Positions 1 to 6,754 of a stretch of 10,964 bases of DNA are shown in pieces. Made by a program: the position numbers and the translations under genes. The stretch lies in contig JAFDHS010000017.1 in the NCBI GenBank assembly GCA_019308655.1, forward strand, positions 1-10,964, given 5' to 3'. Origin of the DNA: Deltaproteobacteria bacterium. Lineage in GTDB: Bacteria; Desulfobacterota; Desulfobacteria; Desulfobacterales; JAFDHS01. The notes beneath the pieces are model-generated. The model was not told where the DNA came from. It made no database searches and worked only from the letters and a program-made list of their open reading frames with translations. Each line of letters begins with the position of its first letter. Position 1 is the stretch's first letter.

Positions 1-197
1 AGGACCAGGGCACCGGCAAGGGCGGTCATCTCCTCGACTTCGGCACGGCAATGGGCCATAACGGGAGATGCGCCGATTGCCAGCAGTATATTGGCAGTGG
101 TATTCATCACTACAAAATTGGTGATGTTATGAATCAGGGGAGCCCTTTGTTTGATTCGATTGAGGGCTTCAATAGTATATGTTTCTATCTCCATCAT
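1..197 (-). CDS. thiM: Hydroxyethylthiazole kinase, N-terminal part (runs off the left edge)
   Basis: This is the first 65 codons of a hydroxyethylthiazole kinase, the enzyme that phosphorylates 4-methyl-5-(2-hydroxyethyl)thiazole in cytoplasmic thiamine salvage. Translation from the ATG at 197 gives MMEIETYTIEALNRIKQ, then APLIHNITNFVVMNTTAN and a run ending IGASPVMAH. The pattern HNITNxVVMNxTAN followed by GASPVMA is the family's N-terminal substrate-pocket signature. A second ATG at 194 is equally possible. An AAAGG about 8 nt upstream can serve as ribosome binding site. I see no TPP riboswitch in the short upstream region. The gene is collinear with vapC, 97 bp downstream of its stop, and looks like ordinary chromosome next to the defence block. 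The rest of the gene is outside the window. Confidence 0.9.
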   Translation of the reverse strand, partial: MMEIETYTIEALNRIKQRAPLIHNITNFVVMNTTANILLAIGASPVMAHCRAEVEEMTALAGALV

Positions 198-264
198 TAA
201 AGAAACCTTTCAGACTGTAATTGCACTCTAACGCCGGCTGTTGAGCTACCGTTTTTGGAGGTGG

Positions 265-282
265 AAATTGTATATGCAATTT
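265..282. repeat. 18-bp near-perfect palindrome between vapC and thiM
   Basis: The 18 bases have inverted arms AAATTG and CAATTT with a largely palindromic centre and one mismatched pair. It lies just past the vapC stop and about 70 bp upstream of thiM. It could be a repressor site for thiM or a weak stem at the vapC end. No T-run follows on the minus strand, so a classic terminator is unlikely. Confidence 0.25.
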
Positions 283-294
283 TGCGAATCAACT

Positions 295-654
295 TTATTT
301 AAATGTCAATTCAAGTTGATTTGCCACGGATTTTAGCCTTTTATCTGCTGTCCACAGTGGTATTCCCGTCAACTGAGCAGACGCTAATATGTGAATATCG
401 ACGAAACCAACACCTTTTCCCATCAGGTGATTTTGATCAATAAAAAATAGGAATTCGTCAAATTCAATTGTAGGAGTCATGGGGAGGGACTGAAGCAGGG
501 AAAGGATTTCGTTCCGGTTTTTCAGATTACCACAAGCGAGTTCGCCAATGATAAATGGATGGGACATAACCTCAGCATTCATTAACAGCTTTTCAAGCTG
601 CCGGCTACCTTGGCGCAGGTGGGTAACCCAAATTGAAGTGTCAACAAGGACCAT
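295..654 (-). CDS. vapC: VapC-family PIN-domain toxin ribonuclease
   Basis: This is a 119-residue PIN-domain protein, the toxin of a VapBC type II pair. Such toxins are Mg2+-dependent ribonucleases that usually cut tRNA or rRNA. It starts MVLVDTSIWV, and the expected acidic residues are present: D5 in the first strand, E38 in GELACG, D86 in GFVDIHILA and D104 in WTADKRL. The open frame extends 31 codons further upstream, but that part overlaps vapB. The ATG at 654 puts the catalytic Asp at the canonical position 5 and leaves 7 bp after the vapB stop, so this start is preferred. No strong Shine-Dalgarno sequence is seen, which suggests translation coupled to vapB. All catalytic residues are intact, so the toxin is probably active. 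Its RNA target cannot be read from sequence. Confidence 0.9.
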   Translation of the reverse strand: MVLVDTSIWVTHLRQGSRQLEKLLMNAEVMSHPFIIGELACGNLKNRNEILSLLQSLPMTPTIEFDEFLFFIDQNHLMGKGVGFVDIHILASAQLTGIPLWTADKRLKSVANQLELTFK

Positions 655-661
655 GATTGTT

Positions 662-853
662 CTAAACTGATCTTCGTCGTGGAATGGAACGCAGATTTTT
701 TTCGGTTCCACCGAGTTTAGCAAGTCGCTTGCTGCTTTCGCGGGCAATTAAAGCTTCTAAACCAAGCCGAACTAAAGCGGTTTTCTCCTTAACGCCTGTT
801 AGTTGGGATGCCTTTTTCAATATTTTGTCATCTATGTTTAGTGTTGTTCTCAT
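662..853 (-). CDS. vapB: VapB-family antitoxin (ribbon-helix-helix type)
   Basis: This is a small antitoxin directly upstream of vapC. The chosen start gives 63 residues beginning MRTTLNIDDKILKKASQLTG. A short beta strand (RTTLNID) followed by two helices is the pattern of ribbon-helix-helix VapB proteins that bind their own operator, and the basic C-terminal tail would wrap around VapC. An ATG two codons upstream (859) is in frame, but the MRTTLN start matches the family better. Neither start has a Shine-Dalgarno sequence, and the -10 region sits only a few bases upstream, so the mRNA may be leaderless. The gene is autoregulated by analogy with known VapBC modules. Three phased hexamers at the start are a plausible operator. 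Confidence 0.88.
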   Translation of the reverse strand: MRTTLNIDDKILKKASQLTGVKEKTALVRLGLEALIARESSKRLAKLGGTEKNLRSIPRRRSV

Positions 854-880
854 ATGCATTAAGATGTATTAAATATGCAT
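854..880. promoter_or_regulatory. Probable vapBC operator: three phased ATGYAT half-sites
   Basis: ATGCAT occurs at 854-859, ATGTAT at 864-869 and ATGCAT at 875-880, with spacings of 10 and 11 bp, about one helical turn. The last two, with flanking bases, form an imperfect inverted repeat, GATGTATTAAATATGCATC. The array lies between a -35 box and the vapB start, where an autorepressor would bind. Binding of VapB here is inferred from position and from the behaviour of ribbon-helix-helix antitoxins. Confidence 0.5.
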
Positions 881-889
881 CTGTGTCAA
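861..889 (-). promoter_or_regulatory. Candidate vapBC promoter
   Basis: On the minus strand a perfect -35 box TTGACA (884-889) is followed after 17 bp by CATCTT (861-866), a poor -10. A better -10-like hexamer, TTTAAT, lies at 868-873 but has no good partner. Either choice places transcription start within about 10 nt of the vapB ATG and inside the operator repeats. The -35 is convincing; the exact -10 is not. Confidence 0.45.
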
Positions 890-920
890 GCGGAAAAAGA
901 CCCTGAAACGCGGTTATACA

Positions 921-1202
921 TCAAGATGCTTTTTGAAATGGCAATTGGAAATTTCCGGCCACAATGCCCGGTATGGTTATGTCTTCGTCAAGGGATTCCC
1001 AACGCAGTGCAAATCCGTCTAATCGCAATGTTACTTCTTTTAATTGATCATCGCTTGCTTTTGAAAGAATTTTAAATCGATTGGCTGGAAATCCAATGAT
1101 ACGGCCATCGGTAAGTTCAACATAAATGGTTCGTCCCTCGGACCATGCCCTGATAGCGGCTGGTTCAACAGATTCTTTTTCAAAAATTTTGGAAGTCATC
1201 AT
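921..1202 (-). CDS. DUF2442 protein, putative partner or antitoxin of the DUF4160 protein
   Basis: This 93-residue protein belongs to the DUF2442 family. The recognisable core is IYVELTDGRIIGFPANRF, followed by LRLDGFALRWESLDEDITI and a closing GIVAG. This corresponds to the family pattern of LxDGR, a proline-containing strand, a G-xxxW turn and an LDEDI motif. It starts with two consecutive ATGs (1202 and 1199), both inside the end of the DUF4160 gene, so the overlap is 20 or 23 bp and implies coupled translation. DUF4160 and DUF2442 genes are often found as adjacent pairs and have been proposed as toxin-antitoxin modules. I know of no settled biochemical role and assign none. The vapBC promoter follows its stop. 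Confidence 0.8.
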   Translation of the reverse strand: MMTSKIFEKESVEPAAIRAWSEGRTIYVELTDGRIIGFPANRFKILSKASDDQLKEVTLRLDGFALRWESLDEDITIPGIVAGNFQLPFQKAS

Positions 1203-1416
1203 ATTTTTCCATCAAAAAAGCTTGGTGCTCAAATATCAGTTTTTCAATTTTTCTGACTGTTAGCGGAGAGACACCTTTGTTTCTTGCCAAGCGGATTGGA
1301 TCTAACCAAAATTTACATTCACCATCTGGAGTTGCAACATGAATATGATGAGGTTCGCTCCCTTCATCTGAATAAAAATGAAATCTGAATGGTCCTATTC
1401 TCAGAACCGTCGGCAT
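1180..1416 (-). CDS. DUF4160 protein, putative toxin-like partner of the DUF2442 protein
   Basis: This 78-residue protein matches DUF4160 along its whole length. It opens MPTVLRIGPFRFHFYSDEG, continues with the invariant PHHIHVATPDGECKFWL, and ends in a helical segment, VRKIEKLIFEHQAFLMEKYDDF. The PHxxHV pattern is the family hallmark and might bind metal or be catalytic, but this is not established. It is the first gene of a two-gene unit whose second gene, DUF2442, starts inside it. A purine-rich AAAGGA lies about 10 nt upstream of the ATG. The pair sits between a Wadjet operon and vapBC, which fits a TA or accessory defence role, but the function is inferred only from context. Length and motifs look complete. 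Confidence 0.82.
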   Translation of the reverse strand: MPTVLRIGPFRFHFYSDEGSEPHHIHVATPDGECKFWLDPIRLARNKGVSPLTVRKIEKLIFEHQAFLMEKYDDFQNF

Positions 1417-1481
1417 CAGATACTATTCCTTTATTCCTTGTAATGTTGCAAGAGTATCATTTTGACTACAAAAAATTTATA

Positions 1482-1493
1482 TTAACATGTTAA
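1482..1493. repeat. 12-bp perfect palindrome TTAACATGTTAA
   Basis: TTAACATGTTAA is its own reverse complement. It lies 66-77 bp upstream of the DUF4160 start in an AT-rich gap between jetD and the DUF4160-DUF2442 pair. A dimeric repressor of that pair could bind here, but no clear -35/-10 pair was found next to it, so the role is open. Confidence 0.35.
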
Positions 1494-1547
1494 CAGATAA
1501 CCCCGCAAGGAAATAACCAAAGTTGTCTTTCCGATTCCGGGGACACC

Positions 1548-1855
1548 TTATTTATCTTTTGTTTTGGGTCTGAGTTTTTGCTCTAAAAGAAGTTTCATTG
1601 TTTTTTTGACCCGTGAAAAATCGATGCGTTCCTGTTCCAGGCGAAGGGACCGGGCGAAACGATGAGTTTTCAGGGTGTCGTACAAACAGGTTTCCTCAGG
1701 ATTCAGCCTGCTCAACTCACGGTTCGTGGGAGAGCTTTCCGAACCCCAGAAGGAACGATGGGTGAGAAGGGTTTGTTCGTCCATTAGAAAGGAACGGGTC
1801 TGGGGGAAATAACCCCGGATCTGGTCGAGCATGGCAAACCCGTGGGTGTCAATAT
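1548..1855 (-). pseudogene. jetD: JetD C-terminal part, cut off by a frameshift (Wadjet nuclease)
   Basis: This is the 3' part of jetD in a different frame from the 5' part. Reading on past the G7 tract gives DIDTHGFAMLDQIRGYFP, then RSFLMDEQTLLTHRSFWGSE and about 60 more residues to the stop. The DIDTHG segment is the Asp-x-Asp metal motif of the DUF2220 Toprim-like nuclease fold, and LMDxxTLxxHRxxWG is a strongly conserved stretch of JetD. An in-frame ATG at 1832 could give a 94-residue product, but it has no ribosome binding site and would start after the DID motif. I therefore treat this stretch as the disconnected end of jetD, not as a separate gene. The sequence after the break is well conserved, so the lesion is recent, an assembly error, or bypassed. 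Confidence 0.88.
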
Positions 1856-2769
1856 CCCCCCCAGTACCAGATGCTCTTATCCTTCATCCAGGATGCGCCC
1901 GAAAGGCGTTTTAAACCATAGCCCAGCCCGAAAATCACCAGGGCGCGGGGAAAAGAGGGAAGGGAAAGGCCGTTGATCTCATTTTCCACAATGAAAACCG
2001 TATCCGGGTTGAGGGCAAGGTTGCTGAAATCCTCGGCTGAAATCTGGAGATCGGACAGGCCCCGGATGTACAGATCAGAATCGAGCAGGCGAAAACGGAT
2101 CCGGGAGGGCTTGGAAAGAAACCCATAGCGCTGCTCAAACGCGGAAAGCCCCTGTGCATTGGGGTTTATGGTCTGGGGTGGCAGAATCCGGTCCAGCAAT
2201 TGGGCCAGCCATTTTTTATGCTGTTCGACAAATTTGGTATCCACCCCCGGAATCTCCATTTGACGTATGTAGATCATGGGACGGGAGTATTTTTTTAAAA
2301 ACGATAGAATGGCTAAAAGTTCCGTCCATTTTCCGTCATGGGCCAGAACTTCAAGGGGTTTACTGATCAAAAGCGCCTTCAGTTCAGGAAAATCCCCAAG
2401 GATGCGCTCACAAAGTTCGTTAAATCTTCCAGCCTCTTTGGTTTTACCCAGATAGGCCAGAAGATCTTCCAGTTGACTGAAAACAACGGCCACCGGGATT
2501 TTGTTTCGCCCCAGGGCCCGGTGATTTGTCTCACGCCATTCAAGATCATAGCCTGTTCCGCAACCCTGTTTTGATTGGCGGGTCAAATGAGCGATCCATT
2601 TACGTGCCTCGTCAAAATGCTCTGTCAATTCGGATGCAGTTGGATGCTTCAGTGCAATTCTCAGGGGTTTGAAAGGCTCATCGGAAATAATCCGACTTAA
2701 GAAGTGTCCCTTGTTCCACTTCTTTTGCAGGCGGATTTGAATATCCCGGTTCCGGGGCCAGGGTTTCAT
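1849..2769 (-). CDS. jetD: Wadjet JetD nuclease, N-terminal 306 residues ending at a frameshift
   Basis: JetD is the DNA-cleaving subunit of Wadjet, a topoisomerase VI-like nuclease acting on DNA held by the JetABC complex. The N-terminal part matches DUF3322: MKPWPRNRDIQIRLQKKWNK, LKHPTASEL and a run with YIRQMEIPGVDTKFVEQH near residues 167-184. The DUF2220 Toprim part begins around residue 255 with VFIVENEINGLSLP, where E262 is the expected catalytic glutamate, and reaches WYWG at 301-304. A seventh G then shifts the frame, adding GY and a TGA stop. With one G removed the reading continues WYWGDIDTHGFAMLDQ and the protein is about 406 residues, normal for type I JetD. The start overlaps the jetC stop by 4 bp (ATGA), with AAGG 4 nt upstream. 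As sequenced the product lacks the Asp-x-Asp motif and should not cleave. Confidence 0.92.
   Translation of the reverse strand: MKPWPRNRDIQIRLQKKWNKGHFLSRIISDEPFKPLRIALKHPTASELTEHFDEARKWIAHLTRQSKQGCGTGYDLEWRETNHRALGRNKIPVAVVFSQLEDLLAYLGKTKEAGRFNELCERILGDFPELKALLISKPLEVLAHDGKWTELLAILSFLKKYSRPMIYIRQMEIPGVDTKFVEQHKKWLAQLLDRILPPQTINPNAQGLSAFEQRYGFLSKPSRIRFRLLDSDLYIRGLSDLQISAEDFSNLALNPDTVFIVENEINGLSLPSFPRALVIFGLGYGLKRLSGASWMKDKSIWYWGGY
1856..1862. repeat. C7/G7 homopolymer at the jetD frame break
   Basis: Seven C on the plus strand read as seven G in jetD. Six G would keep the frame (TGG GGG GAT ATT GAC); seven give TGG GGG GGA TAT TGA. Such a run is a typical site of replication slippage and also of sequencing indel errors. 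Confidence 0.9.
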
Positions 2770-5700
2770 TGGGCCTTCACCTGTCGCTCTCCGCGATATT
2801 CCTCAACACTCATATTTCGCAACTGGGAAACACTGCCGTCATTGTTATGAACAAACCCTACGGCAGCGACAAAAGGCTCGATAATATGAATCTTCTGAAG
2901 GGGAGTTACAATAAGAAGCTGAAGATTCAGTTTTTCGAACAGTTCCAGGCTGTATCTTGTGGATTCATCAGAGCCTCTGCCAAAGGCTTCATCTATGGCC
3001 ACAAACCGGAAGCTTCTGGAGCGGATCTCGCCCCATTCCAGACCGAACTGATAGGCAAGACTTGCGGCCAGAACCGTGTAGGCCAGTTTTTCTTTTTGTC
3101 CTCCCGACTTGCCGCCTGAATCCGTATAGTGTTCGTATTCGCTGTCATCCTCTTCCCAGCGTTCGGAAGCGGCAAATACGAACCAGTTTCGGACATCCGT
3201 CACTTTTCGGGTCCATCTTTTATCCATGTCACTGGTCCCTTCACGCCCCCGGAAACGCTCAATCACAGCCCGGACCTGTAAAAACTTGCTTTCCGAGTAC
3301 TGTTCTTCATCCGAGCCGGTGAGTGCCCCTTCGGTACAGGCCCTTAATTGCTGCTGAAAATCCCTGATGTCCATATCCGGATTCAACTGGGCTTCCAGAA
3401 CGATGTATCTGCCTGAATTGTATTCAATGTCTCCCAGGGACTGATTGATCCGATCGATTCGCTCTTTTATGGTCTCCCGTTCCCGCAACAGTTGGGACTG
3501 GAAATTGGCCACTTCCCTGATGGTGTTTTCATTCAACAATTCCTTGAATCTTTTTTCAAAGCGGGGCAGGTTGTCTTCCTGTAACTGCTTCAGCATGGTT
3601 TCATATTCCGGGGCTGATGAAACCGAATCATCCACATCCCTGGTTTCAAGGGGATAGTCCCTGCGGTATCCATTCATGGCTTTGATGATACGCTCATTGA
3701 GATTTCGAATCTGTGTATTCGTTTTGTCAATCTGACCCTGTAGAAGCTTGCGCATCTCTTTTTCCCGATTGGTACAGGACTCCACGGTAAGCACATGTTT
3801 TTCAAGTTCTTTAACCCGGATGGCTTCCAGCTTTTTAAAAAGCATACGCCGGTGATTTTCTTGTATTTCCATACCGGCCAGTTCCGCATCACACGTTTTG
3901 ATACCGGCATTTGCCTGTTTCTGTTTTTCCTCGTTTTTTGATCGGGTATCTTTTTCCTGCCCCAGTTTTTTTTCAGTGCGAACTATTTTTTCTTCTATGG
4001 ATTTGAGCTGCTGTTCAAGTGTCTTCAGGATATCTGATGTCTCTTCAAGTCTCTGTTTCTCCTCTTCCAGGCGGGAGATATCCCGAACCACTGATTTCCA
4101 GTCCAGGTCATTGAAATTCCGAAATTCTCCAAGCTGAATCAGAGCAGTCTGTTTTTGCTTAAGATCACAATGGCGTTGAGCCAGATCCGAGAGGGTTTCG
4201 GCAAGAGTCCGCATCCTGGTTTCCAACTCTCTGCGTCTTTTTTTCAAGGTTTTTATTTTGCTCTCATTGCTCCATCCCAGGATATAATAACTCCGATCCC
4301 CGATATCTCTTCGGTCATCTTTTTCATGACGATTTCCCCCGGACTTTATCTGACCTTTGGTTGTTATTGCCTGGGGTTCTCTGTGGAACTGTCTCATGTC
4401 CGTACAGCAGGCATAGTTGAAACGGCGTTCCAGTTCTTTTTCCACCCAGGAATAAAATTCGGAATCAGGTTTTACCGAAAGCTTTTTTACCAGTGAATCC
4501 GGATGCAGATCAACGACTGACTCTTTTCCACCCATCCTGACCAGATAATAAACCAGCCGTCCTTTCAGACGGGTGCCGTCCACCCAGGCTGATACATTTT
4601 TATAATACTTTTCCGATACCAAAAGCGACAGTCCGAAATTGTGCAACAGCCGTTCCGCTGCACCCTCCCATGCATGATCTTCTTCCCTGACCTGGATCAA
4701 CTCCCCGGCAAAAGGCACGGCTTTTTCATCCAGGTTCAGATGCACACAGATCTCCTTACGTATCCTGATCTGGTGGGCATTGATATTGCTTTTCCGCCTG
4801 GACAACGATTCCAGTTCCTGAACAAACTCCTCATGCTTTCCTTTCAACTCCCTGAAATCAACTTCACTGTCTGTTCGCTGATTTTGGATGTTTGCCTCTT
4901 CTTCTTCAAGAAGGTTTCGTTGTTCACGGATCAGCTTTGCGTTCAGATCAAATTCATCCCGGGTATCAGCATGATCAAGGACAAGAGAACCGACCAGATT
5001 TGCATAGCGGTCAGACTTTTTTCTTCGTTTTTCTTTTTCCACCCGATGTCTTTCAATCTCCGCCCGGATTCTTTCAAGGCGATCCCCCCCGTTTTCAGCA
5101 ATGGCCCGTTTCAGGTCATCGCGATCTCCCATCAGTTCACGCCGCTTTTGTTCCAGCGTTTCGATTTTCCTGTCAAGCCGTTCATGCTCTTCACAAAGAT
5201 TTTCAAGGCGTTTGTCCAGCAGTTCCTTTTTGCGGAAAGAGAAAAAGGGTGTTAAGGCATCCCGGTACTCCCGTAAGTTGTTTTGTTTTTCCGTCAGACT
5301 CATCTGTCCTTTCCAGTCAGAAACCAGAGGAAGCAGCCGTTCAATCTGATCTTTTGCCTTGACGATGGCATCATGGGCATGGCTTAGATCGTCAAAATGG
5401 TGTATCAACGCATCAATACGGGGCTGTACATCAAAGGCTTCCAGCATGTGCTCCCTTACAAAATCCGTTAGATTGCCCACGGATTTCATGGATACGGTCT
5501 GATGGAAGAGGGCAAGGGCCTGCTCATTTTCAATACCGAAGCGGCGGCGAAATGCGGCGGCGTACTTGGGAAAGCTGTCGAAAATCCAGACAGAAGACAT
5601 TTTGCGAAGCCGTTTTCTGAGCTGGTTAATATCTGGCCCGAAATTCGAAAAATGCTCCGTGATGGTCAACGATTTGTCTGCAACCAGATAAAAGCGCTGT

Positions 5701-6140
5701 GGCTGCCCTTGACTCTCTTTGATCCAGAATACCTGCGCAAGGGTTACCTCCTGGGAATAGCCCTCATTTTTAAACACGCCGAGAATTACTGAAAAACTGT
5801 TGTAGTCACGCAATGCCACGGATTTGGATGCATGACCGATATCACTGCGCTCGGATTTAAAATGCCCCAGCACATACGACCGTAAACTGCGTTCCCGCGT
5901 GTCGGCACCCGCGGCTTTGTTGTAGGCAATACGGTGAGCCGGGACCAGAAGCGTGGTCACTGCATCCACCAGCGTGGATTTTCCCGAACCGATGTCCCCG
6001 GTCAGCAGCCCGTTTTTACCGTTCAGCTCAAGACGCCAGACCTCTTTATGAAAGGTGCCCCAATTATAAACCTCAAGGGTGTGGAGCCTGAAACCTGCCA
6101 GTGCATCCCTTGTTGAAAAGTCAAGGAGTTGATCTTCCAT
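2766..6140 (-). CDS. jetC: Wadjet JetC, MukB-like SMC ATPase
   Basis: JetC is the SMC motor of Wadjet. With JetA and JetB it forms a condensin-like complex that extrudes DNA loops and recognises small circular plasmids. The 1124 residues show a full SMC layout: Walker A GDIGSGKST at 48-56, a long coiled-coil arm from about 255 to 465 rich in E, R, K and L, a hinge-like domain at about 470-625 (PFAGELIQV, LKGRLVYYLV, RHEKDDRRDIGDRSYYILGW), a returning coiled coil to about 950, the ABC signature SGGKSGGQKEKLAY with SGGQ at 1012-1015, and Walker B FRFVAIDEAF with D1050 and E1051. All ATPase motifs are intact and the length is typical. It starts at the A of the jetB stop (TGATG), with GGAGG about 10 nt upstream, so the two genes are translationally coupled. 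jetD overlaps its end by 4 bp. Confidence 0.96.
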   Translation of the reverse strand: MEDQLLDFSTRDALAGFRLHTLEVYNWGTFHKEVWRLELNGKNGLLTGDIGSGKSTLVDAVTTLLVPAHRIAYNKAAGADTRERSLRSYVLGHFKSERSDIGHASKSVALRDYNSFSVILGVFKNEGYSQEVTLAQVFWIKESQGQPQRFYLVADKSLTITEHFSNFGPDINQLRKRLRKMSSVWIFDSFPKYAAAFRRRFGIENEQALALFHQTVSMKSVGNLTDFVREHMLEAFDVQPRIDALIHHFDDLSHAHDAIVKAKDQIERLLPLVSDWKGQMSLTEKQNNLREYRDALTPFFSFRKKELLDKRLENLCEEHERLDRKIETLEQKRRELMGDRDDLKRAIAENGGDRLERIRAEIERHRVEKEKRRKKSDRYANLVGSLVLDHADTRDEFDLNAKLIREQRNLLEEEEANIQNQRTDSEVDFRELKGKHEEFVQELESLSRRKSNINAHQIRIRKEICVHLNLDEKAVPFAGELIQVREEDHAWEGAAERLLHNFGLSLLVSEKYYKNVSAWVDGTRLKGRLVYYLVRMGGKESVVDLHPDSLVKKLSVKPDSEFYSWVEKELERRFNYACCTDMRQFHREPQAITTKGQIKSGGNRHEKDDRRDIGDRSYYILGWSNESKIKTLKKRRRELETRMRTLAETLSDLAQRHCDLKQKQTALIQLGEFRNFNDLDWKSVVRDISRLEEEKQRLEETSDILKTLEQQLKSIEEKIVRTEKKLGQEKDTRSKNEEKQKQANAGIKTCDAELAGMEIQENHRRMLFKKLEAIRVKELEKHVLTVESCTNREKEMRKLLQGQIDKTNTQIRNLNERIIKAMNGYRRDYPLETRDVDDSVSSAPEYETMLKQLQEDNLPRFEKRFKELLNENTIREVANFQSQLLRERETIKERIDRINQSLGDIEYNSGRYIVLEAQLNPDMDIRDFQQQLRACTEGALTGSDEEQYSESKFLQVRAVIERFRGREGTSDMDKRWTRKVTDVRNWFVFAASERWEEDDSEYEHYTDSGGKSGGQKEKLAYTVLAASLAYQFGLEWGEIRSRSFRFVAIDEAFGRGSDESTRYSLELFEKLNLQLLIVTPLQKIHIIEPFVAAVGFVHNNDGSVSQLRNMSVEEYRGERQVKAQ

Positions 6141-6751
6141 CAGTCAGTACCCTCCGGGGAGTCTGAATCAGCATTGCCCAGATCAATATACTTTTTGAGT
6201 CTGTTATCGAATTCATTCAGCCACTGGGCATCCACAAAGGTTTTTAAAATGCGGACCACCTCGATCTTGTCCTTCTGGCCTTTAAGGCGTCGGATAAACC
6301 CCAGATCCGCTATCTTGTTAAGGTGAGCATCGATCTTGTCCACCAGACGGGCCTCATTGGCACCTGACGGAAAAAAGATTTTGATGGCATCCACAATCTC
6401 CTCCCGTGACAGAATCAGGCGGGTATCATCGCCCGCGGCATCACATTCAGCCAGCTTTTTGCGTAAAATGGCAATGATAAGACTCACCGGATAAGATAAC
6501 TGTCGCCGCATCACCAGTCGCGGCAACGGTTCCTCTCCCTCTTCAACTTCTCTGGTTCTAAGCCATGCGTAGCCTTCGGACTCGTCAAGAACAAGCTCAA
6601 GACCCAGCACCCGGACGTAATCCCTTATCACGGCCTGAGCATTCAGAAGCTGCTGCCAGAGTTTTAAATCTTTTTCCTTAAAAACCACTCCTTTCATCAA
6701 TCCGATCAAGGGGTTGGACACAGTCGCTTCGTTTGTTTTCCATAAATCCAT
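6140..6751 (-). CDS. jetB: Wadjet JetB, KITE/MukE-like subunit (DUF4194)
   Basis: JetB is the KITE (MukE-like) subunit that sits on the JetA kleisin and JetC heads. The 203-residue protein fits DUF4194: an N-terminal helical part with LWQQLLNAQAVIRDYVRVLG, then LELVLDESEGYAWLRTR, then a winged-helix-like half with VMRRQLSYPVSLIIAILRK, LSREEIVDAIKIFFP and LNKIADLGFIRRLKGQ. The start is 3 bp after the jetA stop, with AGG about 6 nt upstream, and the stop overlaps the jetC ATG by one base. This spacing makes jetA, jetB and jetC one translationally linked unit. No frameshift or missing block is seen, and the acidic, serine-rich C-terminus (NADSDSPEG) is a normal variable tail. Confidence 0.94.
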   Translation of the reverse strand: MDLWKTNEATVSNPLIGLMKGVVFKEKDLKLWQQLLNAQAVIRDYVRVLGLELVLDESEGYAWLRTREVEEGEEPLPRLVMRRQLSYPVSLIIAILRKKLAECDAAGDDTRLILSREEIVDAIKIFFPSGANEARLVDKIDAHLNKIADLGFIRRLKGQKDKIEVVRILKTFVDAQWLNEFDNRLKKYIDLGNADSDSPEGTD

Positions 6752-6754
6752 ATT

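Noticed and set aside
198..294. TPP riboswitch upstream of thiM
   Set aside because: No CUGAGA or ACCUGAUC-type conserved elements were found, and the 97-bp gap is short for a full THI element plus promoter.
655..747. Upstream extension of vapC to an ATG at 747
   Set aside because: The extra 31 codons overlap vapB, and family members begin with MxxVDTS as at 654.
1548..1832. A separate 94-residue gene downstream of jetD
   Set aside because: Its sequence is the conserved C-terminus of JetD and joins the upstream frame after removal of one G, so it is a fragment and not an independent gene.
4641..5255. Plus-strand open frame of 204 codons opposite jetC
   Set aside because: It is antisense to a fully conserved coiled-coil stretch of JetC. 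The translation is rich in F, S and P with no recognisable domain, as expected of a shadow frame.
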